From Alphaproteobacteria bacterium (lineage in GTDB: Bacteria > Pseudomonadota > Alphaproteobacteria > Micropepsales > Micropepsaceae): a stretch of 9,781 nt of DNA. A model generated the notes under the pieces. It was not told the DNA's origin and made no database searches. It was given only the letters and a program-made list of their open reading frames with translations. Location of the stretch: NCBI GenBank assembly GCA_015654715.1, contig JAATGK010000267.1:1-9781 (forward strand), written 5' to 3'. Numbering within the stretch: position 1 is the stretch's first letter; every line of letters starts with the position of its first letter. Below, in pieces: positions 1-6,049 of the stretch. Both the position numbers and the translations under genes were made by a program.

Positions 1-143
1 CGGCCAAAGTCGTGATCGACTGCAACTTCGCCTACAATCCCAATTGCGCGCGGTCGAGCTATTACAATTGCCCGGTCGCGATCGATTTCATCCAGTTGGC
101 GATGAAAGCCGGCGAAAAAGACCCGCACGCGGCCTCGCATTAA
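1..143 (+). CDS. C-terminal end of a DUF1684-like protein (5' end outside window)
   Basis: The frame starting at base 3 encodes 46 residues and stops at TAA 141-143; the beginning lies left of the window. The visible tail reads roughly VVIDCNFAYNPNCA, then YYNCPV, then AGEK. From memory, this matches the C-terminal signature of the DUF1684 family (FNxAYNPxCA, later CP, ending in an AGEK motif). DUF1684 proteins have no settled biochemical role that I can state, so I assign none. Two Cys residues in the NPNCA and YNCP motifs are retained. The stop codon shares the TTAA at 140-143 with the stop of the minus-strand receptor-like gene, so the two genes are convergent and overlap by two bases, with no room for a separate terminator. 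The family assignment rests on one short segment, so it is moderate. Confidence 0.55.
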   Translation, partial: AKVVIDCNFAYNPNCARSSYYNCPVAIDFIQLAMKAGEKDPHAASH

Positions 144-1141
144 GCAGCGGTCTCGATCACGCCGTACCAGCCCAGCCCCTTGTAGGTCTCGTAGCCGGGG
201 GTCAGCGCAAAGGCGACGAGCTTGCCGTCACGGGTGTAGAAGCCTCGGTCGCTGCCCGCGCGGTCGAGCACATAGTTTTCCTGCAGCACGCCGCGGCCAT
301 CCGATGCCGCGATGACGCGACTTTCGGCATCCACGATCAACACCCGTGACTGCGCCTTCTCCTCATCCGCCAGGCCGACCCCGGTCACCACGGCCTTGGC
401 CTGCGGTGTCCAATCAAAGAAGATGCCAAGCACGCCCGCAGGCCGCCCGTCCGTCTTGCCACGCTCGCGGATCGCGGTGGCGTAGGTCGCAACCGCCGCA
501 CCCTCCAGCCCGCTGGTAGCCGCAATATCGGCCACCGCAAACTCTTCGCCCGACCGCGTGTTCATCGCATCGCGGAACCAACTCGTGCCCGACACGTCGG
601 TTCCTGCCACGCGGTATTTCTCCGGCTGGCCGTTGGCGATGACGCGGCCGCGCGCGTCGGCGATCCACAAATCGAGGTAGACCGTATAGGAGCGCAATAT
701 CGTCGCCAGCCGCGAGGACGCATAGCGGCAACGGTCCGGTGTCGGGTCTTCGGCCGCTTCGACCACGGCGCTATCGGTCGCCCACCAGCGCACGTCGCAG
801 GAACGCTCGTAAAGATTGCGGTCGATGATCTCGATGATGTTGAGCGCCAGATCCTGACAGCGCATGCCGCGGAATTTTCCGACAATGTCGGCCATCACCG
901 AGACGTTACCCGCGATCGCCATCTTGAGCTCTTTCGAGACGACGCCGATGTCCTTCGCGACGGTCCCCATCTCGGAGGCCACCACGGCGAAGGCGTTGCC
1001 GCTATTACCCGCGCGCGCCGCTTCGATGCGGGCGTTGAGCGAGAGCAGATGCGTCTGGCGCATGATGGAGTCGATCAGCCCGATCTTCTCCTCGGTGACG
1101 CGCTCGACTTCGCTTGTCAGCTCGATGATGTCGTCCTGCAT
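140..1141 (-). CDS. Soluble MCP-tip / Cache-domain chemoreceptor-like protein
   Basis: A predicted 333-residue protein starting at ATG 1141. Residues about 20-65 contain the methyl-accepting chemotaxis protein hairpin tip: QTHLLSLNARIEAARAG followed by FAVVASEM, the part that in known receptors contacts CheW and CheA. Residues about 90-125 carry an RNLYERxCDVRWWATD-type motif, and residues about 145-330 look like a Cache-type ligand-binding region (YLDLWIADARGRVIAN, later VLIVDAESRVIAAS). I see no transmembrane segment, signal peptide or HAMP domain, so the protein should be cytoplasmic. The order is the reverse of classic receptors, which have the sensor first. The signalling module is only about 90 residues, far shorter than a full MCP coiled coil, and methylation helices are not evident. 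ATG 1141 is preferred because a GGGGA lies upstream and the family-like sequence begins there; an in-frame GTG at 1282 would add 47 residues without recognisable similarity. No ligand can be inferred. Confidence 0.8.
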   Translation of the reverse strand: MQDDIIELTSEVERVTEEKIGLIDSIMRQTHLLSLNARIEAARAGNSGNAFAVVASEMGTVAKDIGVVSKELKMAIAGNVSVMADIVGKFRGMRCQDLALNIIEIIDRNLYERSCDVRWWATDSAVVEAAEDPTPDRCRYASSRLATILRSYTVYLDLWIADARGRVIANGQPEKYRVAGTDVSGTSWFRDAMNTRSGEEFAVADIAATSGLEGAAVATYATAIRERGKTDGRPAGVLGIFFDWTPQAKAVVTGVGLADEEKAQSRVLIVDAESRVIAASDGRGVLQENYVLDRAGSDRGFYTRDGKLVAFALTPGYETYKGLGWYGVIETAA

Positions 1142-1341
1142 GACCGTTTTCCCCGCGAGAAGAGGAAAGTCTGCCGTACGAGCTTTTAAGGAGATCTTTC
1201 CGCAATACGCAGAAATACCGGTCACTTTTCGCGCAGCTCGCACTTTCGTATGTGCACTGCACAGCGCGCGTTCGTAATGCACAATTACAATGCAGCCGCG
1301 CGTAATTTCTTAACGAGCTGTTGTTTCCGCTGAGGCAGCGT
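1142..1341. other. Intergenic region between queF and the receptor-like gene
   Basis: This 200-base gap is transcriptionally downstream of queF and upstream of the receptor-like gene, both on the minus strand. A short perfect hairpin (CGCTG, loop AGG, CAGCG) lies at 1328-1340 just after the queF stop, but no T-run follows on the minus strand, so it is at best a weak terminator. An AT-richer stretch around 1280-1320 could hold the promoter of the receptor gene; I could not identify convincing -35 and -10 boxes. An open frame from GTG 1282 crosses the gap in frame with the receptor gene but has no ribosome binding site. Confidence 0.4.
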
Positions 1342-1833
1342 TCAGCCGCGGCCGCGATAGGGTTCGACTTCGAGATCGGGCAGCCAGACGTTAGCCGGCA
1401 CGCGACCCGTCTGCCAGTACACGTCGATCGGAATGCCGCCGCGCGGATACCAAAAGCCGGCGATGCGCAGATACTTCGGCTTCAACACCGTCACCAGCCT
1501 TTTTCCGATCATCACCGTCGTATCTTCGTGGAACGCCGGGTTGTTGCGGAAGCTGCTGAGATAGAGCTTGAACGACTTCGACTCCACCAGCGCCCCCTTG
1601 GGGCAATAGTCGATGACGAAATGGGCGAAGTCGGGCTGGCCGGTCACCGGGCACAGACAGGTGAACTCCGGCGCGGTGAAGCGCACGACATAATCCGTAC
1701 CCGGATGAGGATTGGGCACCGCTTCCAGCTTCGCCTCGGCCGGCGTTTGCGGAATGGCGACGCGATGGCCGAGCTGGGTGAGGGCATTCTTCTTGGTCTT
1801 GCTGAGGGGCATGTTGGGGTTCTTGTGAATCAC
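1342..1833 (-). CDS. queF: NADPH-dependent 7-cyano-7-deazaguanine reductase (QueF, short type)
   Basis: QueF reduces the nitrile preQ0 to the amine preQ1 with NADPH, a late step in making the queuosine base for tRNA wobble position 34; it is cytoplasmic. Counted from GTG 1833, the 163-residue protein has the catalytic Cys61 in [10 protein letters not shown], with the partner Asp68 eight positions into that motif. The family signature [14 protein letters not shown] is at 84-97, FHED follows at 101-104, and [11 protein letters not shown] is near 130-140. Length and motifs fit the short, YkvM-like subclass rather than the two-domain E. coli form. The start is uncertain: ATG 1812 would give 156 residues and lose nothing conserved, and the promoter sits almost on top of GTG 1833. 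No other queuosine gene is visible nearby, so it is probably monocistronic. Confidence 0.95.
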   Translation of the reverse strand: MIHKNPNMPLSKTKKNALTQLGHRVAIPQTPAEAKLEAVPNPHPGTDYVVRFTAPEFTCLCPVTGQPDFAHFVIDYCPKGALVESKSFKLYLSSFRNNPAFHEDTTVMIGKRLVTVLKPKYLRIAGFWYPRGGIPIDVYWQTGRVPANVWLPDLEVEPYRGRG

Positions 1834-1839
1834 ATCCGC

Positions 1840-1848
1840 ATTATAGCA
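1840..1848 (-). promoter_or_regulatory. Extended -10 promoter element of queF
   Basis: On the minus strand the bases read TGCTATAAT, a perfect TATAAT hexamer preceded by TGn, the extended -10 arrangement that can work without a good -35 box. No strong -35 is seen at 15-18 bases upstream (GCGTTG at 15 is poor). Transcription would be expected to begin about 6-8 bases after the hexamer, at or next to the GTG at 1833. This is visible sequence plus general promoter knowledge; no mapped transcript start supports it. Confidence 0.6.
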
Positions 1849-1882
1849 TTACAAGACAAGCAACGCCGAGCTTCGCCAAAGG

Positions 1883-2070
1883 TGTCATTCCCGGCCGAGC
1901 ACGGGCGCGAAGCGCGCGAGCGAGGGGAAGGCAACCCAGGTAGAGACATCGGCACACGGGACGAGAACGAGAATAAGCCGTACATTACCTCGACCATCGC
2001 GAAGACGGCCCGACCTGGGTCCCCTTCCCTTCGCGCTGCGCTTGCGCGCCGCACTCAGCCGGGGATGACA
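1883..2070. repeat. Long imperfect inverted repeat between peroxiredoxin gene and queF
   Basis: The left arm, 1883-1941, begins TGTCATTCCCGG and ends CCCAGGT. The right arm, 2013-2070, is its imperfect reverse complement, beginning ACCTGGGTCCCC and ending CCGGGGATGACA. The arm ends match closely and the middles are diverged but keep the same G/C-rich character. The 71-base centre has no gene I recognise. Elements whose ends read TGTCATCCCCG ... ACCCAGG are, to my knowledge, dispersed intergenic repeats in several alphaproteobacteria, and this looks like one of them. It lies just after the peroxiredoxin stop, so the transcript could fold and act as a terminator or 3' stabiliser. Copy number in the genome cannot be seen here. 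Confidence 0.7.
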
Positions 2071-2078
2071 GCAAAACC

Positions 2079-2606
2079 TCAGTGCTTGGCCTTCCACTTC
2101 TGTACCGCGTCCAGGGTCAGCGCAACGTGCTGGTCCGGGCTCATGGCGGTGTATTCGAAGGCGATTTTGTGATCCGGCGTGATCACATAAGAGGTGCGGT
2201 TGGCATAGACCGCCTGCGGGATCTTGGTGTCGTAAGCTGCGATCACCTTGCCGTCGGGATCGGCCGCCACGGCGAACTTCGAGCGGCATTCGCTGACCGA
2301 GAAGTCCTTCAGCTTGGCGATGCCGTCGTGGCTGATGCCGATCACGGTGGCACCGAGGGCGGCGAATTTGTCGGTCGCTTCAGCGAAATCGTGGGCTTCG
2401 ATGGTGCAGCCCTTGGTGAACGCCGCGGGATAGAAATAGAGCACGACCGGCCCTTTCTTGAGGGCGTCCGTGAGCGCAAACGTGAATTCTTTGCCACCCA
2501 TGGCGGCCTGGGCCGTAAAATCGGGCGCCGGAGCGCCGACGGTCAAGGCGGCATGGGCAGGAACCAGCATCGAGATCAACGCCATACTGGCGAAAACGAG
2601 CTTCAT
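2079..2606 (-). CDS. Exported thioredoxin-fold peroxiredoxin, BCP/PrxQ type
   Basis: A 175-residue protein that should reduce peroxides by a reactive Cys. The N-terminus (MKLVFASMALISMLVPAHA) is a typical Sec signal peptide with an AHA cleavage site before residue 20, so the mature enzyme probably works in the periplasm. The peroxidatic motif PxxxTxxC is at 60-67 (Cys67), in the CTIEAHDF context of the BCP/PrxQ branch, and the conserved Arg is at 137 in NRTSY. The position five residues after Cys67, where many BCP enzymes have the resolving Cys, is His72 here. The only other Cys in the mature protein is Cys107, so it is either an unusual two-Cys enzyme or works as a one-Cys enzyme. ATG 2606 was chosen for its AAGGAAG ribosome binding site and the signal peptide that follows. 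It is divergent from lepB. Confidence 0.9.
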   Translation of the reverse strand: MKLVFASMALISMLVPAHAALTVGAPAPDFTAQAAMGGKEFTFALTDALKKGPVVLYFYPAAFTKGCTIEAHDFAEATDKFAALGATVIGISHDGIAKLKDFSVSECRSKFAVAADPDGKVIAAYDTKIPQAVYANRTSYVITPDHKIAFEYTAMSPDQHVALTLDAVQKWKAKH

Positions 2607-2648
2607 GGAGTACTTCCTTTCGTGCGTTTCAGAGCCGAACCCGCAACG

Positions 2649-2677
2649 AGTATCGGGGGACAGACGCTTCTCGGCAA
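2649..2677 (-). promoter_or_regulatory. Candidate sigma-70 promoter of the peroxiredoxin gene
   Basis: On the minus strand, TTGCCG (2672-2677) and GATACT (2649-2654) are separated by exactly 17 bases, each matching four of six consensus positions. The expected transcript start near 2642 would leave a leader of about 35 bases before ATG 2606. It lies in the 142-base gap between divergent genes, so the lepB promoter must be close by; TTGAAT at 2691-2696 on the plus strand is a possible -35 for it, but no good -10 follows. Confidence 0.35.
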
Positions 2678-2748
2678 CTGCGGTTCGGACTTGAATATCG
2701 AAGCAAAAACCACGAGATACGTATGGGAAACCGAGGGGCGACCGCCTG

Positions 2749-3606
2749 ATGAAGTCTGAACAGACGAAAGCTCCGGCCAATTTCAGGAGCCGGGTTCGCG
2801 CCACTGCGGTGGAACTGATCCCTCAGCCGGTCGCGGCTTTTTTCGCCCGCGAGGACGTCAAGGCGGCATGGGACTGGATCAAGGAGCCGCTCTATGCGGT
2901 GCTGACGATGTTCGCCTTCGTCACCATCGTGGTGCAGCCGTTCTACGTGCCGTCGGGATCGATGGAGCCGACGCTGGCCATCGGCGATGCCGTGCTGGCC
3001 GCGAAATTCCCCTACGGTTACACCCGCTACGCCCTGCCCTTCGATTACATCTTCCTCGGCAAGTCGACCCACGCGCCCACACCGGTGCTGGCGAACCTGC
3101 CCAAGGTCGGCGACGTGGTGGTGTTCCGCCTGCCGAGCGATACCAAGATCACCTTCGTCAAGCGCCTCATCGGCCTGCCCGGCGACCGCGTCCAAATGAA
3201 GGACGGCCACCTCTGGATCAACGGCAAGGAACTGCCGCTGAGGTATGCCGGGCTCGCCGCCGATGAAGACGAGTACGGCGGCGAAACCATGGTGCCGATC
3301 TACATCGAAACCTTGCCCGGCGGCCGAGAGCACAAGGTTTTCAAGAAGGTGTGGGACGGTCCCATGGACAACACCGATGTCTATGTCGTGCCGCCCGGCC
3401 ATGTCTTTATGATGGGCGACAACCGCGACAACTCGCTCGATAGCCGTTGGTCGGTCGAACTCGGCGGCGTCGGCTACGTGCCGGTGGGCAATCTGGTGGG
3501 CCGCGCCTTCATCGTGATCGGCTCGGTCGATTTCAAGAACGCCGACGGGTTCTGGGAATGGCCACTCTATTATCGGCTGTCGCGGCTGCTCAACCGGGTG
3601 CGATAA
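2749..3606 (+). CDS. lepB: Signal peptidase I, first copy of a tandem pair
   Basis: This membrane-bound serine protease removes signal peptides from exported proteins at the periplasmic face of the inner membrane. It has 285 residues. A hydrophobic segment at about 47-64 is the membrane anchor, followed by QPFYVPSGSMEPTL with the catalytic Ser71. The general base is Lys138 in VKRLIGLPGD, and the third signature box GDNRDNSLDSR is at 223-233. Only one clear transmembrane helix is present, with a cytoplasmic N-terminal stretch of about 45 residues. ATG 2749 is preceded by GAGGGG at a slightly long spacing; no better start is in frame. A same-strand paralogue begins 82 bases after its stop. Both copies retain the Ser-Lys dyad, so both should be active. 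This copy has a longer insert (about residues 97-118) before the GDVVVFR strand than the second. Confidence 0.95.
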   Translation: MKSEQTKAPANFRSRVRATAVELIPQPVAAFFAREDVKAAWDWIKEPLYAVLTMFAFVTIVVQPFYVPSGSMEPTLAIGDAVLAAKFPYGYTRYALPFDYIFLGKSTHAPTPVLANLPKVGDVVVFRLPSDTKITFVKRLIGLPGDRVQMKDGHLWINGKELPLRYAGLAADEDEYGGETMVPIYIETLPGGREHKVFKKVWDGPMDNTDVYVVPPGHVFMMGDNRDNSLDSRWSVELGGVGYVPVGNLVGRAFIVIGSVDFKNADGFWEWPLYYRLSRLLNRVR

Positions 3607-3609
3607 GCG

Positions 3610-3643
3610 TCAAGTGGCCAAGGATACAGGGCGCCTCACTTGA
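3610..3643. repeat. Short inverted repeat between the two lepB genes
   Basis: TCAAGTG at 3610-3616 and CACTTGA at 3637-3643 are perfect 7-base complements separated by 20 bases, starting four bases after the first lepB stop. No T-run follows, so a classic terminator is unlikely; it could slow the 3' end of the first cistron or be chance. Confidence 0.3.
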
Positions 3644-3688
3644 AAGTTGCCGCTGTTCGCCCCAGGTAAAGGCATCGGAGGGCGATTC

Positions 3689-4513
3689 ATGGCATATTCC
3701 TGGCTGGTCGAGACGTCGGCGCGAATCCGGGCGGCGGGTGCGAAGTATGTGACCACGGCCCAGGTTCGCCAGGTCTGGGACTGGGTCAAGGAGCCGCTGC
3801 TGATCTTCGCGGCCGTCTATATGGGCGCCGCCGCGCTCGCCCAGCCGTTTTACGTGCCGTCGGGCTCGATGCAGCCGACGCTGGGAATCGGCGACCTGTT
3901 GCTCGCGACCAAGTTCTCCTACGGCTACAGCCGCTATTCGCTGCCATTTGCCAGCGGCCCGACGCCAGCCAAACAGCTTTTCGCCAGCCTGCCCCAGCCC
4001 GGCGATGTGGTGGTGTTCCGCAAGCCGGGCAACACCGCCCAGACCCTGGTAAAACGCGTCGTCGGCCTGCCCGGCGACCATATCCAGATGAAGTCCGGCC
4101 GGCTGTGGATCAATGGCATCGAATTAGGCTTGCGCCCGGTTGGCCGCGGCCAAGTGGAAGACGGTCCCGGCGAGACCGCACCCGGTACTTATTTCGACGT
4201 CGACCGCTATATCGAAACCCTGCCCAACGGTCGCGAGCACCCCATCTTCAAGAAGATATGGGGGGCCTATTACGACGACACGCCGGAACTCATCGTGCCG
4301 CCGGGCAATGTGTTCGTCATGGGCGACAACCGCGATGACTCGGCCGACAGCCGCGTCAGCCCCGAAGAAAACGGCGTCGGCTTCCTGCCCGCCGCCAACA
4401 TTGTCGGCCGGGCGCGGCTGGTGGTGGCCTCGGTCGATTTCGTCAATGCCGATGGCGTCTGGGCCTGGCCATTCCAGCTTCGGCTGCGACGGACGTTGAG
4501 CCGGGTGCGGTAA
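3689..4513 (+). CDS. lepB: Signal peptidase I, second copy of a tandem pair
   Basis: A 274-residue paralogue of the preceding gene. The anchor helix is at about 36-52, catalytic Ser60 lies in QPFYVPSGSMQPTL, Lys122 in VKRVVGLPGD, and GDNRDDSADSR is at 212-222. Shared blocks include YGYxRYxLPF, IETLPxGREH and VDFxNADGxWxWP near the end, which show that the two genes arose by duplication. The start is set by a strong GGAGGG at 3677-3682, six bases before ATG 3689; a TTG at 3647 would add 14 residues with no ribosome binding site. The loop before GDVVVFR is shorter than in copy one, and residues about 153-172 are longer and more polar, so substrate preference may differ (inference). It is probably co-transcribed with copy one. 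Confidence 0.95.
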   Translation: MAYSWLVETSARIRAAGAKYVTTAQVRQVWDWVKEPLLIFAAVYMGAAALAQPFYVPSGSMQPTLGIGDLLLATKFSYGYSRYSLPFASGPTPAKQLFASLPQPGDVVVFRKPGNTAQTLVKRVVGLPGDHIQMKSGRLWINGIELGLRPVGRGQVEDGPGETAPGTYFDVDRYIETLPNGREHPIFKKIWGAYYDDTPELIVPPGNVFVMGDNRDDSADSRVSPEENGVGFLPAANIVGRARLVVASVDFVNADGVWAWPFQLRLRRTLSRVR

Positions 4514-4530
4514 GCCGCCGCATGTTTTTT
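4506..4530 (+). terminator. Candidate intrinsic terminator after the lepB pair
   Basis: TGCGG (4506-4510) can pair with CCGCA (4518-4522) across a 7-base loop that contains the lepB stop codon, followed by six T residues at 4525-4530. The stem is short (five pairs, plus a possible G-T pair), so strength is uncertain. Its T-run touches the left arm of the brnTA inverted repeat. Confidence 0.4.
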
Positions 4531-4572
4531 GTAGTGCATTTATTCTTGAAAGCGGGTATTATTTGCACTACA
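4530..4572 (+). promoter_or_regulatory. Putative brnTA promoter and operator (inverted repeat)
   Basis: TGTAGTGCA (4530-4538) and TGCACTACA (4564-4572) are perfect 9-base inverted repeats whose centres are 34 bases apart, about three DNA turns. Between and over them lie promoter-like boxes: TATTAT at 4557-4562 as a -10, or TTGAAA at 4546-4551 with TACATA 17 bases downstream. The brnT start follows at 4589. BrnA-type antitoxins bind DNA and repress their own operon, so this pair is the natural operator candidate; binding here is inference. Confidence 0.5.
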
Positions 4573-4588
4573 TAAAATAGGCTGTTCG

Positions 4589-4869
4589 ATGGCCTTTGAA
4601 TGGAATGAGGCAAAGCGCTCGACCAACCGCGCCAAGCACGGATTGGACTTTGCCGATTTGGAGAAATTCGACTGGAGCGGTCCCATCACCTTCGCCGAGA
4701 CCGGAAGGACTATGGGGAGCTGCGGCTGATCGCGCTGTCCGATTATGCGGGCGAACTCCATGCGGTCGTATTCACGATGCGCGGCGCGAACATCCGCATC
4801 ATCAGTTTCCGGCGAGCAAATCGCAAAGAAGTGAAGCGCTATGAAAAAGAAAAAGTACAACCCCGCTGA
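4589..4869 (+). pseudogene. brnT: BrnT-type ribonuclease toxin, frameshifted
   Basis: BrnT toxins are small RNases of the RelE-like fold that stop growth by cutting RNA. From ATG 4589 the frame reads MAFEWNEAKRSTNRAKHG and continues in family style to residue 38 (ending FAET at 4702). It then leaves the family sequence and stops at TGA 4727-4729 after 46 residues. One base back, the next frame gives RKDYGELRLIALS, then VVFTMRGANIRIISFRRA and KEVKRYE, ending at TGA 4867-4869. That is the rest of the family consensus, including the RIIS-R-A core. Adding one base, most simply a C turning ACCGG into ACCCGG at 4700-4704, restores a protein of about 93 residues. No slippery heptamer is seen. The intact version would overlap brnA by 29 bases, as is usual for these pairs. 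It is either a truly dead toxin or a sequencing error. Confidence 0.85.
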
Positions 4870-5167
4870 CTATTCCGATGCTCCGATCGACGATCCGGAC
4901 AACCCGGAGTGGACGGAAGAGATGTTTCGCAAGGCTCGCCCGATGAGCGAGATTCCAGAACTGTGGCCGGCAATTTTGGAAGCCGCTGAAGATCTCCGGG
5001 CCAGAAAACGCGGCAGACCCAAGCTTGAACACCCGAAAGTCCAAGTGACACTTCGCCTGGATGCGGATGTGGTCAGCGGTTTCAAAGAAGACGGCCCCGG
5101 CTGGCAAGGCCGTATCAACGAAACGTTGAAAAAAGTTGTGAAGCGGCGAGCCAAACGGACGGACTGA
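4841..5167 (+). CDS. brnA: BrnA-type antitoxin
   Basis: A 108-residue antitoxin partner of brnT. The lysine-rich start leads into an acidic stretch (about 8-30) likely to wrap the basic toxin. The C-terminal half has the BrnA DNA-binding signature: KRGRPK near 56-61, VTLRLDADVVSGFK near 68-81, and GPGWQGRINETLKK near 85-98, a ribbon-helix-helix type region. BrnA normally neutralises BrnT and represses the brnTA promoter; the inverted repeat at 4530-4572 is the likely site. ATG 4841 lies inside the 3' end of brnT, with AGAAG upstream, so translation would be coupled to brnT. Because the present brnT reading stops at 4729, that coupling would be lost unless the frameshift is an artefact. Confidence 0.92.
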   Translation: MKKKKYNPADYSDAPIDDPDNPEWTEEMFRKARPMSEIPELWPAILEAAEDLRARKRGRPKLEHPKVQVTLRLDADVVSGFKEDGPGWQGRINETLKKVVKRRAKRTD

Positions 5168-5418
5168 AGGCGACAAATCGCCTGCAAATTCAGCAATCGC
5201 GATTTCCGTGCCGCCTAGGAAAGCAACAGATTGGCATCTGCGCGGTACCCCGCGACCATAGGCTCCGGGCCACTTATTGCGCCCCATTCCCCTCCCATGC
5301 TAAGGCCCACGCCGCGCACGCTTTAGGATTCGCGTGCGCCGATAAATTGTCATTTTCCATCATGGGTTTAATGGAGCTTTAGGGTCCTTCTCTCCGGCTC
5401 CGATGAAACGGACAAAGC
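5168..5418. other. Intergenic region upstream of the ATP synthase cluster
   Basis: A 251-base gap with no recognisable gene. Right after the brnA stop, GGCGA-CAAA-TCGCC at 5169-5182 forms a 5-bp hairpin without a T-run, a weak terminator candidate. A stronger hairpin lies at 5314-5339. The promoter of the atp cluster should be in the right half. TTGTCA at 5347-5352 is a possible -35 box, but the best -10-like hexamer (TTTAAT, 5367-5372) is only 14 bases away, so the assignment is weak. GCTTTAGG occurs twice (about 5320-5327 and 5376-5383). Confidence 0.45.
5314..5339. repeat. Perfect 8-bp hairpin upstream of atpH
   Basis: GCGCACGC (5314-5321) and GCGTGCGC (5332-5339) are exact reverse complements around a 10-base loop. 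No T-run follows on the plus strand; on the minus strand no gene would use it. It may end read-through from brnA or lie just upstream of the atp promoter. Confidence 0.4.
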
Positions 5419-5979
5419 GTGGCAGACGAAGCTCATCTTTCGGGGATCGCAGGGCGTTATGCGCTGGCCGTCTTCGAGCTTGCCCTCGAAACCAAAGTGG
5501 TCGACGCCGTCGGCCGCGATTTTCAAGCCCTTAAAACGAGCCTTGCGGAAAGCGCCGATCTCGCCCGTCTGGTGACGGCGCCGGTGTTCGCCCGCGAGGA
5601 GCAGGCCAAGGGAATGCAGGCTCTGCTTGGGGCCATGGGAGGCAACGCACTGACGGTGCGCTTCGTGCTTCTCTTGTGCGCCAAACGCCGCCTCTTCCTG
5701 TTGCCCGGCATCATCCACGACTTCAACACCCTGGTTGAACGCGAGAAGGGCGAAATCGAAGCCGAAGTCACGTCGGCGCGGACGCTGAACGATGCGCAAG
5801 TCACCGAGCTGAAGCGCGTCCTTAAAGAACGGCTCGGCCGCGATCCGCTGCTCAAGTCCGAAGTCGATCCCACCCTGCTCGGCGGGCTGGTCGTCAAGGT
5901 CGGCTCGCGCATGATCGACTCGTCGCTGCGTTCGAAGCTGAACGGCATCCGCCTGGCGATGAGAGGCACCGCCCACTGA
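5419..5979 (+). CDS. atpH: ATP synthase F1 delta subunit
   Basis: The delta subunit (equivalent to mitochondrial OSCP) sits on top of the F1 head and ties it to the peripheral stalk. The 186-residue protein has the N-terminal helical-bundle pattern (ISGRYA-like [14 protein letters not shown] near 9-22) and the C-terminal domain ending [28 protein letters not shown], which is diagnostic of the family. The start is GTG 5419; the nearby ATG at 5403 is out of frame, and no in-frame ATG precedes it. The ribosome binding site is poor (ACGGAC). It is first in the atpH-atpA-atpG run, 70 bases before atpA, the usual alphaproteobacterial order with F0 genes located elsewhere. Confidence 0.95.
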   Translation: MADEAHLSGIAGRYALAVFELALETKVVDAVGRDFQALKTSLAESADLARLVTAPVFAREEQAKGMQALLGAMGGNALTVRFVLLLCAKRRLFLLPGIIHDFNTLVEREKGEIEAEVTSARTLNDAQVTELKRVLKERLGRDPLLKSEVDPTLLGGLVVKVGSRMIDSSLRSKLNGIRLAMRGTAH

Positions 5980-6049
5980 ATTCGTCGCGCGCAAGCGTGA
6001 GAAGCAAAATCTGCCCCCAAGAACGGCAAATACTAAAGGAAGTAACACG

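Noticed and set aside
1142..1282. Extension of the receptor-like gene to GTG 1282 (47 more residues)
   Set aside because: The added residues show no MCP-like character and no ribosome binding site; ATG 1141 fits better.
1321..2172. A 283-codon plus-strand open frame over queF and the inverted repeat
   Set aside because: It lies opposite the certain queF gene and runs through a repeat; the composition is typical of an antisense shadow.
4697..4712. Programmed -1 frameshifting in brnT
   Set aside because: There is no slippery X XXY YYZ heptamer and no obvious stimulatory structure at the junction; a missing base explains it more simply.
4596..4844. An 82-codon plus-strand open frame over brnT
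   Set aside because: It is in the wrong frame relative to both family-matching halves of brnT and has no similarity of its own.
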